Positions 1 through 12,352 are shown, counted from the stretch's first letter. The stretch is 64,000 nt of DNA from Antilocapra americana (GCA_007570785.1 ML660211.1:5182463-5246462), one strand, 5' to 3'. Program-made: numbers and translations. The notes: generated from the letters alone by a model not told the origin.

Positions 1-1712
1 TAGTTTCAGATGTACTGTATAATGATTTGACATTCACCTATATTCTGAAATGATTACTTCCATAAGCCCCCATACGAGGCTACTACAATATAATTGGCCA
101 TATTTCTTATGCTACATATTTCATCCCCAATGTCTTATTTATTTTGTAACTAGAAGGTTGTACTTCTTAAACCCCTTTACCTATTTTACCTATCCTACTG
201 CCCTCTCTTCTGGTAACTATGCATTTTTTTTTTCCTTTGAGTCTTTTAATTTTGTTTTGTTTGTTGGTTGATTTTTAGGTTCCACATATAAGTGAGATCA
301 TATGGTATTTGTCTTTCTCTATCTGACGTATTTCACTCAACAGAATATCATCTAGAATTTAGATCCAACTATATAGTCACAAAAAGCAAGATATTGTTAT
401 GGAAAAAATATATCTATATATCTCACATCCTCTCTTCTTTATTCATTCATCTATCTATGAACCCTTAGGTTGCTTCCATACCTTGGCTATTGTAAATAAT
501 GTTGCAATGAATATTTGTTTGCATACATCTCTTCAAATTAATGTTTTTGTTGTCTTTGGGTAAATACCCAGAAGTGGAAATGCTAGATTCTATGGTTGTT
601 TTTAACGTTTTGAAGAACCTCTGTACTGTTTTCCATAGTGGCTGCCAATTTACAATCCCACCAACAGTGCATGAGGTTTTCCTCTTCTCCACATCTTCAC
701 CAAAACTTGTTATTTATTGTGTTTTTGATTGTAACCACTCTGGCAGATGTGAGGTAGTATCTCACTGTGGATTTGATTTGCATTTCCTGACTATTAATGA
801 TGCTGAGTATTTTTTCCCTTGCCTGTTGACCTTCTATATGTCTTCTTTGGAAAAATGTCTATTCAGGTCCTGTGCCCATTTTTAAAAATTGAGTTGCTTA
901 ATTGTTTTTTTAAATTTTGAGTTCTTTATATATTAAACACTTTTAGAATATAGTTGACCCTTGAATGATGCAATGTTTAGGGTCAATGATCCCCTATGTG
1001 GTAAAATATCTGTGTATAATTTAACAGTTGACCCTCTGCATTTCTGGTTCCACATTCCCTGATTTAATCAATGCCAGATTGTGTAGTACTGTAGTGCAAA
1101 TTTAGTGAAAAACTCCACATGTAAGTGGACCCACACAGTTTTTAAATGCTTGTTTTTCAAGGGTCAACTGTATGCCATTTGCCGATATCGTCTCCCATTC
1201 AGTAGGTTGTTGCTACTTTCCTTCACCCTACAGAAGGTTTTTACTTTGATGTAGTCACATTTTTTTCCCCTTGGCAGAAGGGACATATCAAAAAAAAAAT
1301 TGCTAAGACTAATGTCAGAGAGCATATTGGCCATGTTTTCCTCTAGAAGTTTTATGATTTCAGGTCTTACATTAAGTCTTTAGTCCATTTTGAGTTTATT
1401 TTTGTATGATGTGAAAAGGTAGTCCAGTGATTCTTTCAGTAATTATCCAGTTTCCCCAACACCATCTATTGAAGAAAATGTCTTTTCCCCATTGTACTGC
1501 ATAGTCTTGCCTTCTTTGTCATAGATAAATAGATCATATAAGTGTGAATTTACTTCTGGGCTCTCTATTCTGCTTCATCCATCTATATGTGTCTGATTCT
1601 GTGGGAGTATCATGCTTTTTTGATTACTTTAGCTTTGTAATATTATTTAAAATCAGGGAGTGTGATACCCCCAGCTTGTTTTTCTTTTTCAAGATTGCTT
1701 TGATTTCTGTAT
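1..1712 (-). mobile_element. Old L1 LINE remnant (3'UTR and ORF2 end)
   Basis: Read on the minus strand this is the 3' part of an old mammalian L1. On the plus strand one sees the complement of its 3'UTR, then typical ORF2 C-terminal sequence such as the stretch around 555-700 (aaatacccagaagtggaaat, then the cccaccaacagtg motif). ORF2 continues to about 1712. It probably extends left of the window. Frameshifts and stops are frequent. A Tigger-like element interrupts it at 951-1170. The open frame at 541-885 is the antisense of this ORF2. Confidence 0.85.
951..1170. mobile_element. Tigger/MER2-like non-autonomous DNA transposon
   Basis: A 220-bp element with terminal inverted repeats: AGTTGACCCTTGAA at the left end and its complement TTcAAGGGTCAACT at the right end. 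TA dinucleotides sit directly outside both ends (949-950 and 1171-1172), the target duplication expected of Tc1/mariner-pogo transposons. It lies inside L1 sequence that resumes on the other side. It has no coding capacity. The TIR resembles Tigger2/MER2-type elements; the subfamily is from memory. Confidence 0.75.
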
Positions 1713-3943
1713 TCCTTCTAGTAGAGTAAACTTAAAATCATCATAGCTAGAAGTCAACACTATATAAGTGATACATTTTTCTTCTAAATGAAAATATCAT
1801 CATTCAATCCTTTTAATAGTATTCATTAGTCATTTTATAGGCAACATATGACTGTTTTCACTGCTAGAGCTCACCTAAGACACACTGTATTTTAATATTT
1901 GATTTAAATTGATGACTTAAACATCTATTTCAAATATTAACTTATATGCCCTTCTTTTAAAAAGCCCCTGTACTTCCCAACACAAAAGGTAAAAAGATGG
2001 GAAATGAGTAATTTTCTCAAGAAATTTACTCCCTTGAGTTTTATACAACAGAGCTAATCAAATTTTTAAATACAATGTTTTTGATGGGAAGCCACAATAA
2101 CTGGAATAGTTGGGCTATTATTAACTATTAGTTTATGAATCTTTTAAAGTAAATGGTGGATATATGCTATTTCCGGTAATGGAAAACCCTCCTCCACTTT
2201 GAGGATACTAAGGTAAAAGACAGGCCAGCAGCAACAATATTTTAAGAAACCTAACATTTATGTATTTTTTAAAATAGATTTTAACCATGCCAAATAATTT
2301 TCTCAGTTTTCAGGCTGTAATATTTATATGATGATTATATAGAGTTTGATAAATATAAAGGCATATTTTTCTTTAAAAGAAAATTTTAATCATTAAAGTT
2401 AATGAAAAATATTATATTAAATCATTTAAATACATATTATGGTTATAAAATGCATGAGATAAGTTAACATACTTAAAAGGACCTTTACTTATTAGTTATA
2501 AGGAAGAATTGAGTTCATTAAATATCTCAGTTATACTTATGAAAACTGTTATGATCTTGATTTGAAAAAATCTACACTCTAGTGTGTTAGATTGTCTTAT
2601 TTCATTTGATTGGAAAATTCTAGTAAGTAATACAGTAATTTATTAAGTATATATTTTATAATATTAAAAATTCATTTTTATGTTCCTCATCTCTTCTAAG
2701 CAACTTTACCAGATAGTCTATTATCTTCTATACTAAGATAACAGTTTAATCCATGCCTCTTCATAATAGAAATGTTTTCATCAACTTGCACTACATCTAA
2801 GTATTACTATTTATTTGAAACAGCAAAAATCTAAACCTGATGTGCTAATCACAGACATTCAGTTTCACCAGGAAATTAAAACATATGAGGCAAAATAATA
2901 GCAGGAAGTAGATTGTAGAGTAATGCCCCACTAAAGGAATTCAAATATCATTTTGTTATTTTTGTTGCTATTATTTAATATTAAACTTAAAAAAAAGAGA
3001 AATAGGGGAAAACCTACTATCCAGTTTATTACATTACCATCTATGATACTTTTCCTAGAAAGATTTTGTTACAAATTTTAGTAGCATAAATTTACATTAA
3101 AATGATAAAATACTTGTTTTTAACTTAAAAATTCTAACATGAATTCTAAATTCATCCTAACATAATTAATCTAACACTTATTCAAATTGAAATTGAACAA
3201 GTTGAAATTAATTTAGTTTAATTAATTAATGAGCTTCAAAGCCATGATGATCACTAACTTTCCAAATTATTGCTTACTATTTATCTTCTCTTGCATTTGT
3301 CATTCCATGGTAATACCCAATCTCTTATTGATTATCAAATAAGTATTTGTTAATATGAGAATGAGATGGTTGGATAGCATCACCAAGCCAAACAAATATG
3401 ATTATAATTAAATTTTAAAATGATATGCAATAAAATACTAATGTGTTAAAATAAAACCAAAATAAGCCATTATAATTTGACTTTCAGGTTCAGTGTCAAC
3501 ATATAAATGGCTTGGAAGTCACTAATGAATCTAACTTAAAATCAATGACTTTCATTGAATCTATTAGAGAACTGAGTTTGCAGAACAAACCACAACCCCC
3601 AAATCTGAAGAAATAGAGAAATCTAGAGAAGAAACGCCAAGATATGCATATCTGGAACAGAAGTTGTTGGGGTCATAAACTGATGGAAAATTATAATGGT
3701 AATTTGGATTAATTGCTGAAGCTGAGTATGGTCCAGCACAACACTGAGAATATCCTAGGGACATTTTTAGCTCCCCTCACTTCCACTTGTGTGAATTTTA
3801 CCTTTAGAAACACCAACAGGTTCTCATGGTGGAAAACAAAAAGTATAACCACATAGGTCTGACAGAAGATGGGGAAGAGAAATATTGCGAAATATGCCCA
3901 GAACTTTCTAGCAAAGGATTACTCTCCAGGTGAAAGGTCTTTG
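1713..3943. other. AT-rich DNA, no recognised feature
   Basis: About 2.2 kb of very AT-rich sequence without convincing ORFs, known repeats or RNA genes. Short ORFs here, such as 3564-3764 on the minus strand, show no domain or motif. Confidence 0.5.
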
Positions 3944-4016
3944 TTGTTGTTCAGTTGCTCAACTGTGTCTGATTCTTTGCAATCCCAGAGACTGCATCGC
4001 TCCTTTCCCAGTTATT
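3944..4016 (-). mobile_element. BOV-A SINE 3' fragment
   Basis: Complement of the BOV-A 3' end: the ttgttgttcagttgctcaac tail followed by the diverged tgtgtctgattctttgcaat core. Only the last ~70 bp is present. Confidence 0.7.
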
Positions 4017-4507
4017 TCACTCAGGGTAAGGGTATTTTGTTTATTCTAACTCCTGCTAGAATAACACACAGAAACTTCTTGTCTTGTGGAAGGAGTGCAA
4101 GACAGCTATACCATTAAAGAAAAACACTTGTTCACAACCAGAGCCAGAGACCACTACAAGATGAATGTTTAATCAAAAGATTATAGACTACATTCCCTAT
4201 TTCTCCCATACCTTATCATCACACCAACAGGGTTCCAATGTTACTCCAAAGTAATAATACAATAGTGGATCACAGCTGAAACTGTTGAAATTGCAGCTGA
4301 AACTGCAAGTTGCAGCCTCTTTCTGAGAAGAAGTCCTAAGGAACAAAGTGAAAGGGGAGACAGAAACAAGGGAGAGAGAGGAATTTGAAGCCTCTAGCAC
4401 CTATAGCTCTAGCAAGCATTAAACTCAGCTCAACTGGCAGATTTCCGCTGCCAGTTCTCACTAAGGAAAATTCACCTCAGTGTCTATTACCCAAAATAAT
4501 ATGTCTG
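4017..4507. other. No recognised feature
   Basis: Unique-looking sequence. A 12-bp direct repeat (cagctgaaactg) occurs twice near 4273-4306. Confidence 0.4.
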
Positions 4508-4723
4508 TGTGCATGCTGAGTAGCTTCAATCATGACCAACTCTTTGCACCCTGTAGCCTACCAGGTTCCTCTGTCCATGAGAAAGAATACCAGGCAAGAA
4601 TAGCAGGGAGTGTTGCCATGCCCTTCTCCAGAGTGTCTTTCTGCTCCAGGGATCAAAAGCAGCATATCTTATGTCTCCTGCACTGGCAGGCAGGTTCTTT
4701 ACCACCAGTGCCATGTGGGAAGT
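4508..4723 (-). mobile_element. Bov-tA SINE
   Basis: Minus-strand tRNA-headed bovid SINE. The BOV-A part is at the left (accaactctttgcaccctgt, caggttcctctgtccatgag) and the tRNA-derived head at the right (tggcaggcaggttctttacc). Moderately diverged. Confidence 0.85.
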
Positions 4724-5123
4724 CCTATTATATGTCTACATTAGCAAAAAATTACAAGGCATGCCAAAGAGAAGGAAAAAGGAAAAGAAAAGAGGGACAC
4801 TATATTAGAATTTTCTAAGAATTTAAAATAAGGATGATTAATATGTTAAGTCCTCTAATGGAAAAAAATACACAACACCAAGAATGATATTATAAGCAGA
4901 TAAAAAGATATTTAATAGAGTACCAAAGGGAAATGGTTGGGGGAAAAAAAAAACAAACCAGCAGAAAGGAGAAATGTCATTGATAAGTTTATTAGTAGAT
5001 TGTATCCAGTTGAAAAGGAAATCAAGAAACCCATGTGCTTAAACTTAGTTCTTCAGAAATTTCCCAAACTGAAAATCAAAGAAAAAAGAATGAGATCAAC
5101 AACACAATAGGAGATCCAAGAAC
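4724..5123. other. No recognised feature
   Basis: A-rich unique sequence between a SINE and an LTR relic; no supported gene or repeat. Confidence 0.4.
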
Positions 5124-5725
5124 TGTTGATGTGGGCTGAACTGTGTACCCCCAAAATTCATGTTGACATCCTAACTACCAGTATCTCAGAATGTGGCTGC
5201 ATTTGGAGATATGGATTCTAAAAAGGAAATGAAATTAAAATGAGAGTCATTAGGGCGGAGCCTGGTTAAAATATGACTGATGTCCTTGTAAGACATAAAG
5301 ATTAGGACACAGATACACAGAGAGAAAACTGGCAAAAAACACCACCTGCTAGCCAAGGAGAGACTCTTCAGAAGAAACTAATATTGCAGTCACCTTGATT
5401 TTGGACTTCTAGCCTCCAGAATTATGAGAAAATAAATTTCTATTCTTTAAGCCACTTAGTTTGCTGTACTTTATTATGGCAGCCCTATCAAATTATTGGG
5501 CTTCCCAAGTGACACAGTGGCGAAGAATCCACCTGCCAATGCAGGAGAAGCAAGAGACGCAAATTCGATATCTGGATTGGGAAGATCCCCTGGAGGAAGA
5601 AATGGCAACCTACTCCAGTATTCTTGCCTGGAAAATCCCATGGATAAAGGAGGCTTGCAGACTACTGTCCATAAGGTTGCAGAGTTGGGCTCAACTGAGT
5701 GACTGAGCAGATCAAACTAATATAA
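5124..5725 (+). mobile_element. MaLR-type solo LTR relic
   Basis: Old LTR of the ERVL-MaLR kind (MLT1-like). It starts near tgttgatgtgggctgaactg. The internal ggacttctagcctccagaat stretch is followed by an AATAAA-containing polyadenylation region (aaaataaatttctattcttt) and ends in the ggcagccctatcaa motif. A Bov-tA at 5498-5710 was inserted near its 3' end, after which a few LTR bases (ctaatata) resume. No internal retroviral genes are present. Confidence 0.7.
5498..5710 (+). mobile_element. Bov-tA SINE with target duplication
   Basis: Plus-strand tRNA head (gggcttcccaagtgacacag) followed by the BOV-A part (attcttgcctggaaaatccc). Flanked by an imperfect 11-bp target duplication, atcaaattatt at 5487-5497 and atcaaactaat at 5711-5721. 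Inserted in the 3' end of the LTR relic. Confidence 0.85.
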
Positions 5726-5866
5726 CCATGAAACAATTTAAAATGCTTCAACACAGAGATAATCAGAATAACAGAAGAAGAAAGAACAAAAGCTTATTTG
5801 AAGTATCCATGGTAAAGAACTCACCAAAATCCATGATGAACACCAAGCCACAGATCCAAGAAGCTT

Positions 5867-5992
5867 GTGCTGTGCTTAGTTGCTCAGTCATGTCCGACTC
5901 TTTGTGACACCATGGGCTGTAGCCCACCAGGCTCCTCTGTCCATGAGATTCTCCAGGTGAGAATACTGGAATCAGTTTCCATGCCCTTCTCC
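5867..5992 (-). mobile_element. BOV-A SINE, 5'-truncated, exact target duplication
   Basis: Minus-strand BOV-A part only (tgctcagtcatgtccgactc to ccatgcccttctcc) without the tRNA head. A perfect 13-bp duplication, atccaagaagctt, flanks it at 5854-5866 and 5993-6005, so this is a clean 5'-truncated retroposition. Confidence 0.9.
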
Positions 5993-6162
5993 ATCCAAGA
6001 AGCTTAGAAAGCAACAAAAAGAATAAACATAAAAATATTTTACATCTAGACATATGAGTCGAATTGTTGTAATTAACATTGATAGAATTTTCCATCCAAT
6101 TCAACTGAACACATATTACTGGGATTAGACTAGGGCTATGTGTTTTGGGGAAAAGACCACAG

Positions 6163-6280
6163 TGTCATTGGCTGTGGGTTGCCCTTTCCTTCTCCAGGGG
6201 ATCTTCGACCCAGGAATTGAACCCACATCTCCTGTGTTGGCAGGGGTGTTCTTTACCACTGAACCATGAGAGGAGCCTGT
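6163..6280 (-). mobile_element. Bov-tA SINE fragment (head end)
   Basis: Complement of the head-proximal half: ttctccaggggatcttcgac, cccaggaattgaaccc (B-box region) and tggcaggggtgttctttacc. The 3' BOV-A end is absent. Confidence 0.75.
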
Positions 6281-7384
6281 TTCAAAGATGACAGAGTATC
6301 TATTCCTGATATGAATACTCTAAGGAGGCCTGTCATACCCACCCTAAACATTACACATTACACATTAATTTTAATGTATCTCTTTTTTATTTATTCTCTC
6401 TTAGGACTTAAAAAATTTTATTCTGTTTTCATTTTAATGTAGCAATGTATCCTATATACTACTTTACCTCAAATGTATCCTTCAATTAAATATCTAACTA
6501 TTCTAATGTATTTTATAGTAATGGGCACAAAATTTATAATTTACAAAAATAAATTCTTAACTTATTCAATAACTTAGCAGGAAAAAACTTTTTTATATGA
6601 AATGAAAACTTTATACCCCTTTTATGTCCTTACTGCTTTGCTCTAATTGTTTTGATGATGCTTTTTCTAAATTTCATATATAAATATGTGAAGGAATCAA
6701 AATGACCTTTAGCTTCCTCCTGCTATTGTAACAGTATGTAAAACATAGCAATCATTTACATAAGCTTGTTAAACTGACTATACATTGCTATAATTTTTGT
6801 GTTTATGTCTGTTTCACGAGCATCATCCTATCATTTGAAAACCCAACATCACCTAGCCATTATTGTAACCCTCTTTGTTTAGAAATGTGTTTCTCTTAGG
6901 TAAAGTGATTACAGAAAGAAAGTTAGGATGCTCAGATGTGTCTGAATTAAGTTTTCTTTATCTAGGATAATAGAACACACTGAGTAATTAGAGAACATGA
7001 GGTTTTAAACCACCATAACATATGGTTTGATCAAATATGATTTATATTTATGAAAATATAACTCCACAGGACTACTATTCATCTACTTTTGCTTATCAAA
7101 GGCCAAAAATTTTGGAACTATTTTCTAATCTTTGAAAATATCTAAAATATTATATGATGCCTAATTTATTATTAGATCAGACTGATTTCATTGTCTTAGT
7201 GTCCTTGATTACATGCATGCATCTACCTAAAACTGAACAATTTGTTTGTTGCTGTTCAGTTGATTCTGTTATTGATCCACACGTCCATTTATTCAGCAAC
7301 AACTACCAAGCACTGACCATGTGCCTGTCATATCACTAGGTTCTTGAAATGATAAAGAAAAATGCAGACAGTATAGCTGAGTTC
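6281..7384. other. AT-rich DNA, no recognised feature
   Basis: About 1.1 kb without supported genes or repeats. The part near 7280-7350 weakly recalls an ancient mammalian repeat, not enough to name. Confidence 0.4.
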
Positions 7385-7570
7385 ACTAGATATAGACAAT
7401 ATACATTTTTTATAGAAGCATGTTGATTTACAATATTGTGTTAGTTTCAGGTGTACAGCAAAGTGACTCAGTTACATGTATACATGTGTATGTATATATT
7501 CTTCTTTCTTTTCCATAATAGTTTATATAAGATATTGAATATAGTTCCCTGGAAGAGCTGTGGATCCAAA
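7385..7570 (-). mobile_element. L1 3'UTR fragment
   Basis: Complement of the artiodactyl L1 3' end: the gttgatttacaatattgtgt and ttcaggtgtacagcaaagtg motifs, then a degenerate tatata stretch. Confidence 0.7.
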
Positions 7571-7846
7571 GACAAAAGCCATGTAATGAGAAATGAAACA
7601 GGTACCCATTATCCTCAGACTACCTACCTGTCCCTTCAGTACTATGTGAGATGAATTAGAAATCTTGTATCAGCTATTGAAAGTTTTAGTCCCTTAACCA
7701 TAGACAAATACCAAAGTTACATACAGTCATTTTCACAAGGCCACTTGATCAATTTAACTATGCTATTTCAATATCCACAGAGCTATTTTTTTAAATTTTC
7801 CTTATGTTTAATTTCTAGATTTATAATTTAAAGCTGAATAGATCTA

Positions 7847-8186
7847 CTCAGTTCAGTTCAGTCACTCAGTCGTGTCCTACTCTTTGCGACCCCATGGACT
7901 GCAGCAGGCCAGGTCTTCCTGTCCAACATCAACTCCCAGAGTTTACTCAAACTCATGTCCATTGAGTCGGTGATGCCAACCAACCATCTCATCTGCTGTC
8001 CCCTTCTTCCCCCACCATCAATCTTTCCCAGCATCAGGGTCTTTTCCAATGAGTCAGTTCTTCGCATCAGGTGGTCAAAGTATTGGAGTTTCAGCTTCAG
8101 CACCAGTTCTTCCAATGAATAGTCAGGACTGATTTTCTTTAGAATGGACTGATTGGATCTCCTTGCAGTCCAAGGGACCCTCTAAC
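7847..8186 (-). mobile_element. BovB LINE 3' fragment
   Basis: Minus-strand 3' end of BovB. It begins with the cagttcagttcag tail and the cactcagtcgtgtcctactc motif and runs upstream through tgagtcggtgatgccaacca to the ttgcagtccaaggga region. It is truncated after about 340 bp and directly followed by a plus-strand BOV-A2. Confidence 0.85.
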
Positions 8187-8214
8187 AGAGACTACTCTCT
8201 GATGAGTCTACTAG

Positions 8215-8395
8215 AACTGGACACAACTGAGCGACTTAACTTTCACTTTTCACTTTCATGCATTGGAGAAGGAAATGGCAATCCACTCCAATGTTCTTAC
8301 CTGGAGAATCCCAGGGACAGGGAGGCTGGTGGGCTATCGTCTATGGGGTCTCACAGAGTTGGACACGACTGAAGCAGCTTATCATCAGCAGCATC
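8215..8395 (+). mobile_element. BOV-A2 SINE, partial
   Basis: Plus-strand BOV-A2. Part of the first monomer (ggacacaactgagcgactta) leads into the linker ttcatgcattggagaaggaa, then a complete second monomer ending near gacacgactgaagcagctta. The 5' monomer is truncated. Confidence 0.85.
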
Positions 8396-8402
8396 AGATC
8401 TA

Positions 8403-8764
8403 TGTTATTTATTTAAGTGATTTTAAACTAACTTTGATATGGTTTAGCATATGTTTATTTTATCCCACTTTATAAAGCATGTTTCTCTGATAATTTCATT
8501 TCATTTAGTGAATTATTAATTTCATTAATTAATGTTTGTGTTAGTTATGTCAAACTGTTGATACATATAAAATTTGCATACTGTTTCCACTTCAGCTGAT
8601 GCATTACTCTCATCATCTCATCATCAATATCAGAAAGTATATTGATCACATATTTTATTGTAGGCAGTTGGAAATAATCTGGGTAGTGAGAGATGATAGA
8701 AGGCATTGTCATCCCCTCTGAAGACAATGACATTTAAATTGTGTGATAGGAAACATGCATTCTT
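8403..8764. other. No recognised feature
   Basis: AT-rich sequence between two SINEs; nothing supported. Confidence 0.4.
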
Positions 8765-8990
8765 CTTGTGTGCCGGCTTGTATTCTGAGTCAGTTCAGTC
8801 ATATGCAAATCTGAGATCCTATAGACCACCAGGCTCCTCTGTCCATGGCATTCTCCAGGTAAGAATACTGGAGTGGGTTGCCATGTCCTCCTTCAGGGGA
8901 TCTTCCCAAACCAAGGATAGAACCCAAGTTTCTTATGTCTACCTGCTTTGGCAGGTGAGTTCTTTACCACTAGTGCCACCAAGGTACCTC
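8765..8990 (-). mobile_element. Bov-tA SINE
   Basis: Minus-strand copy with accaccaggctcctctgtcc, aagaatactggagtgggttg and, at its tRNA head, ggcaggtgagttctttacca. Moderately diverged. Confidence 0.85.
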
Positions 8991-10465
8991 CTTATCTACT
9001 CACAAGGATGGACAGAGGAATGGATATATAAAGATAGGCAGAATACTATATAAAAAGTACATGAGATGGAGGAAATTTTTAATGCAGTAGCTTAATTTTT
9101 AACAGGAAGACCTCCTCTTTTAATAGAAACCCATGTAAGTAATAAAGATTAAAATGATCCTTGTACTCTGGCTGAAATCAGGTTGAAGCATTATGTCAAA
9201 AGCTAAGGCTTGGTCATTCAGCAGCACAGTTGATCTCTTTTGAGGCACTTGATTGATTTTCATGGACTCCTAAGAACAAAAACATTATAATATAAAAAAC
9301 ACTATTTTAAAAATAAATTGTGACCAGGAACTCTAATTGTTTGTGTGTGTGTGCATGCAATCATGCATGTGCTAAGCATTTTGTTGCAGTGAGAAAATAC
9401 TTAACTCCCCTGGGAACAGTGTTTCTCCCATATGAAGTTAAGTCTGCTTGTGTTTTAAGCTCTTTTTCAACTTGGAAATTTTTATGACATCATGCGCAAA
9501 TGATTCAAATAATATAGCTCTATTTGGGTAAAGATGTTTGGAAAATATTGTTGGTGATGGTGGCTCCTGGCTGAGTCTTAAAATATGCCTAGGACCTTAA
9601 TAAATTAAGAGGGTTTGAGAGGACTTTTCAGACAATTTAGGAATGCAAGTATATGTGCTGGCAACAAGAAATATATAGGTGTTTATCAATGCTTGAAAGC
9701 TTAATTTTCACCTTTGATTGAAACACTTTGAATTTGGAAGGGTAAACAATTTTTTAAAACATTGCTGAACACAATGATATACTCAGTTGTTCAGATCGAT
9801 TTAAAAATTAATGCCACTTTTCACTGGCAAGAGTTCATATGCACAATTAGATATAGTTGGCCTGTGTCATAACAAAGCCACAATTGAGTTGCCAATACAG
9901 CAGCTGTTAAAATCATAATGTCTATTGTCCCATGATGACTGAAAGCTGAGATGGAATAGAAAGAAAATCCAATTCAGTAGATTAGTTCACTTTCTACAAT
10001 AGATTAAATTCCTGAAAATTTATGTTAGTCATGTTGAATACAGAGATTACAGAAAAGTATACCTAAAATTTAGAGAGATGCTGCCTTTCAAAAAGGTGAA
10101 TCACTAAAATCAACACATAAAAGATTTACCTGCCTGTTCATAAATGTTAATTCTTTTTAAGAAAGCCTTCGAAATATGGAAAAGGAACCTATAACCTTTT
10201 CAGTCACATTGCCATATACAATGGAAGAATATCTCAACAAAAGTAAAGTTGCCTACATAGATTCTAACGAAAGGGGATCCAAGATTCATAATTCAACTCT
10301 AGTTCTCCAGTACCATCCTGAGGCATGCATGCCCTGATTAAGCTATATCCTTTTTAAAATATTTGTTTTCTCTGTTAACACTTTTGAAACTCCTAATAGC
10401 AGTAATACTGAAGTATTATTTTATTTTCTTTTAGTTTCCAAATCTAGCAGTTTGTTATTACTATT
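8991..10465. other. AT-rich DNA, no recognised feature
   Basis: About 1.5 kb with no supported gene or repeat. A short TG/ATGC-rich stretch lies near 9340-9370. Confidence 0.4.
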
Positions 10466-10812
10466 GACTGATTATCCATGTTTCACCAAATTCATTTGTT
10501 GAGACTCAGTTCACAAAGTGATGATATTCGGAAGTGGCCCTTGGGAAGTGTAGGCCTTGAGGGGTGAGCCCTCATGAATGGGACTCCTACCCTTTTAAAA
10601 AATAGGCTCCACAGGGCTCCCTCACCCCTTCTACCGGGTGACAACACGGGCAGAAGACAACCTTATGTCCACTGGTATACAGACTCTCATAAGTCTGAAT
10701 CTGCCTGTATCTTAGATTTCACAGCTTCCAGATTGGTGAGAAATAAATATTTCTTATTTAAGCCATGCAGTCTGCGATATTTTTGTTGCAACAGTCAGAA
10801 CAGACTAAGACT
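10466..10812 (+). mobile_element. MaLR-type (MLT1-like) solo LTR relic
   Basis: Plus-strand LTR relic of the MLT1 kind: gagccctcatgaatgggact, then cacagggctccctcacccct, the polyadenylation region gagaaataaatatttct, and the 3' end agaacagactaagac. Old and diverged; no internal proviral sequence. Confidence 0.75.
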
Positions 10813-11004
10813 TTTACAAAACTGGTAAAACTCCTTAAAATCACTGGTGTCTTAAAAATCATAAATTTAGCTTATGTCCTAAGTGGTCATTGAGTACTTT
10901 AGTCTCTTTTGTTTATTAACAGACGTTTTAAAAGAACTAAATACTGAGCATAATTCTAAGTTTTATACTTACATCAACCCACTTCATCATAGAGAGACTT
11001 AGTG

Positions 11005-11135
11005 AAGTCTATTTTTATCACTAGTTTACAGACTGAATAAACCAAGGCTCAGAAAGGTGAAATAATTTGCCCAAGTTCTCACAACTGGCAACAATATTTT
11101 ACAAATGGGATTTAGACAGAATTTTAGTTCCCAAC
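11005..11135 (+). mobile_element. MIR SINE relic
   Basis: Matches the MIR core and 3' half in order: a degenerate ccccattttacagatgagga region (here tatcactagtttacagactg), then caaggctcagaaaggtgaaa, ttgcccaagttctcacaact and gggatttagacagaa. Ancient, strongly diverged. Confidence 0.7.
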
Positions 11136-11139
11136 CCAT

Positions 11140-11194
11140 AAGGACTATACTTTTAAGGACTATACTCTTAAGGACTCTTAAGGACTATACATTT
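11140..11194. repeat. Short tandem repeat, ~15-bp unit
   Basis: Two consecutive 15-bp units of the aaggactatact type, a 10-bp partial unit (aaggactctt) and one further unit, with small differences between units. Confidence 0.8.
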
Positions 11195-11662
11195 GATCAC
11201 TTTTAAAAATTGCAAGACGTTATATGAAAAACTTTCTGGCATCTTTAGATTCATTGTCTCTATTAACTTCAAAATAACCTTGAAGGCTATAAGTGACTCA
11301 TGCCTTTAGGTTCATAATAATAATTTTAGCAACTTTTAAAACTATATTAATAATTATCCATTCACTTTAATTACTTCATTTATTGTGCTTATGTTTTTTT
11401 AAAAATGATAATTGTTTACGCATGATAGTATGAAAACCCTGCAAATTAATTTTGCTTTAGCTATATGCAAATGACTGCATACTTAATATTATAATCAAAT
11501 TAATTTTTCAGATACTAACCATATCCCATGAGTCCTTAATTCTTAATTTCTTTCTTTCCTAGGTCTTTTTGACTCAGTCAGTATCATTTATTTCATGGCT
11601 TTTACTTGTTTATTTGCATTCAAAGCACAACTCAGGTTCCTATGAAGTTAGTCACCATTTTA
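11195..11662. other. No recognised feature
   Basis: AT-rich unique DNA; nothing supported. Confidence 0.4.
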
Positions 11663-11991
11663 CTTTTCTGTTACCTCTGTAACAAATTACCACAAATTGG
11701 GTAGCTTGAAACAATATAAATGTATTTTCTCACATTTCTGGAGGCCAGAAGTAGGAAGTCAGTATCACTGGACTAAAATCAAGGTGTCAGTCGGGCTGCC
11801 CTCCTGCCAGGGCTTGTGGCAAGAATCCATTCCTTGTCTCTTTGAGCTCCTGGTGGCTGCATGTTAGCTCCTGGGGACATCTCTCCTTTCTCTGCCGCTG
11901 ACTTCACACTGTCTTCTCCTTTGTGCTCTGCTGAAGTCAAGTCTTTTTCTGAACCCGCCCTGAGAAGGAGCCTCATGATTCTATTTAGGGC

Positions 11992-12352
11992 TTCCCAGGT
12001 GGCTCAGTGGTAAAGAATCTGCCTGCCAAGGCAGGGACACAAGAGATGTGATTTTTTTAATTAATTAATTAATTTTCTTTACATTATCCTGTTAGTTTTG
12101 CCATACATTGACATGAATCCACCATGGGTATACATGTGTTCCCCTTCCAGAAACCCCCCCCCGCAACCTCCCTCCTGATTCCATCTCTCTGAGACGTGGA
12201 TTTGATCACTGGGTCAGGAAGATCCTCTGAAGAAGGAAATAGCAACCCACTCCAGTGTTCTTGCCTGGAAAATTCCATGGACAGAGGAGCCTGGTGGGCT
12301 GCAGTGCATGAGGTCTCAAACAGTCAGACACTGAAAGACTGAGGAGGCATAC
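11992..12352 (+). mobile_element. Bov-tA SINE split by an L1 fragment
   Basis: Plus-strand SINE. The tRNA head (ggcttcccaggtggctcagt to acaagagatgtg) is separated by L1 sequence from the rest (gagacgtggatttgatcact onward through ttcttgcctggaaaattcca). The head sequence gagaYgtg occurs on both sides of the L1, as a target duplication. Confidence 0.85.
12055..12190 (-). mobile_element. Young L1 3' end inserted in Bov-tA
   Basis: About 135 bp of the cow-type L1 3'UTR, complement orientation: a T-rich/taat start (the poly(A) side), then ttttgccatacattgacatg and gggtatacatgtgttcccct. The same L1 3' sequence is seen at 23346-24162. Strongly 5'-truncated. Confidence 0.85.

Noticed and set aside
541..885. 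114-codon plus-strand ORF
   Set aside because: It is the antisense reading of L1 ORF2; no independent protein motif.
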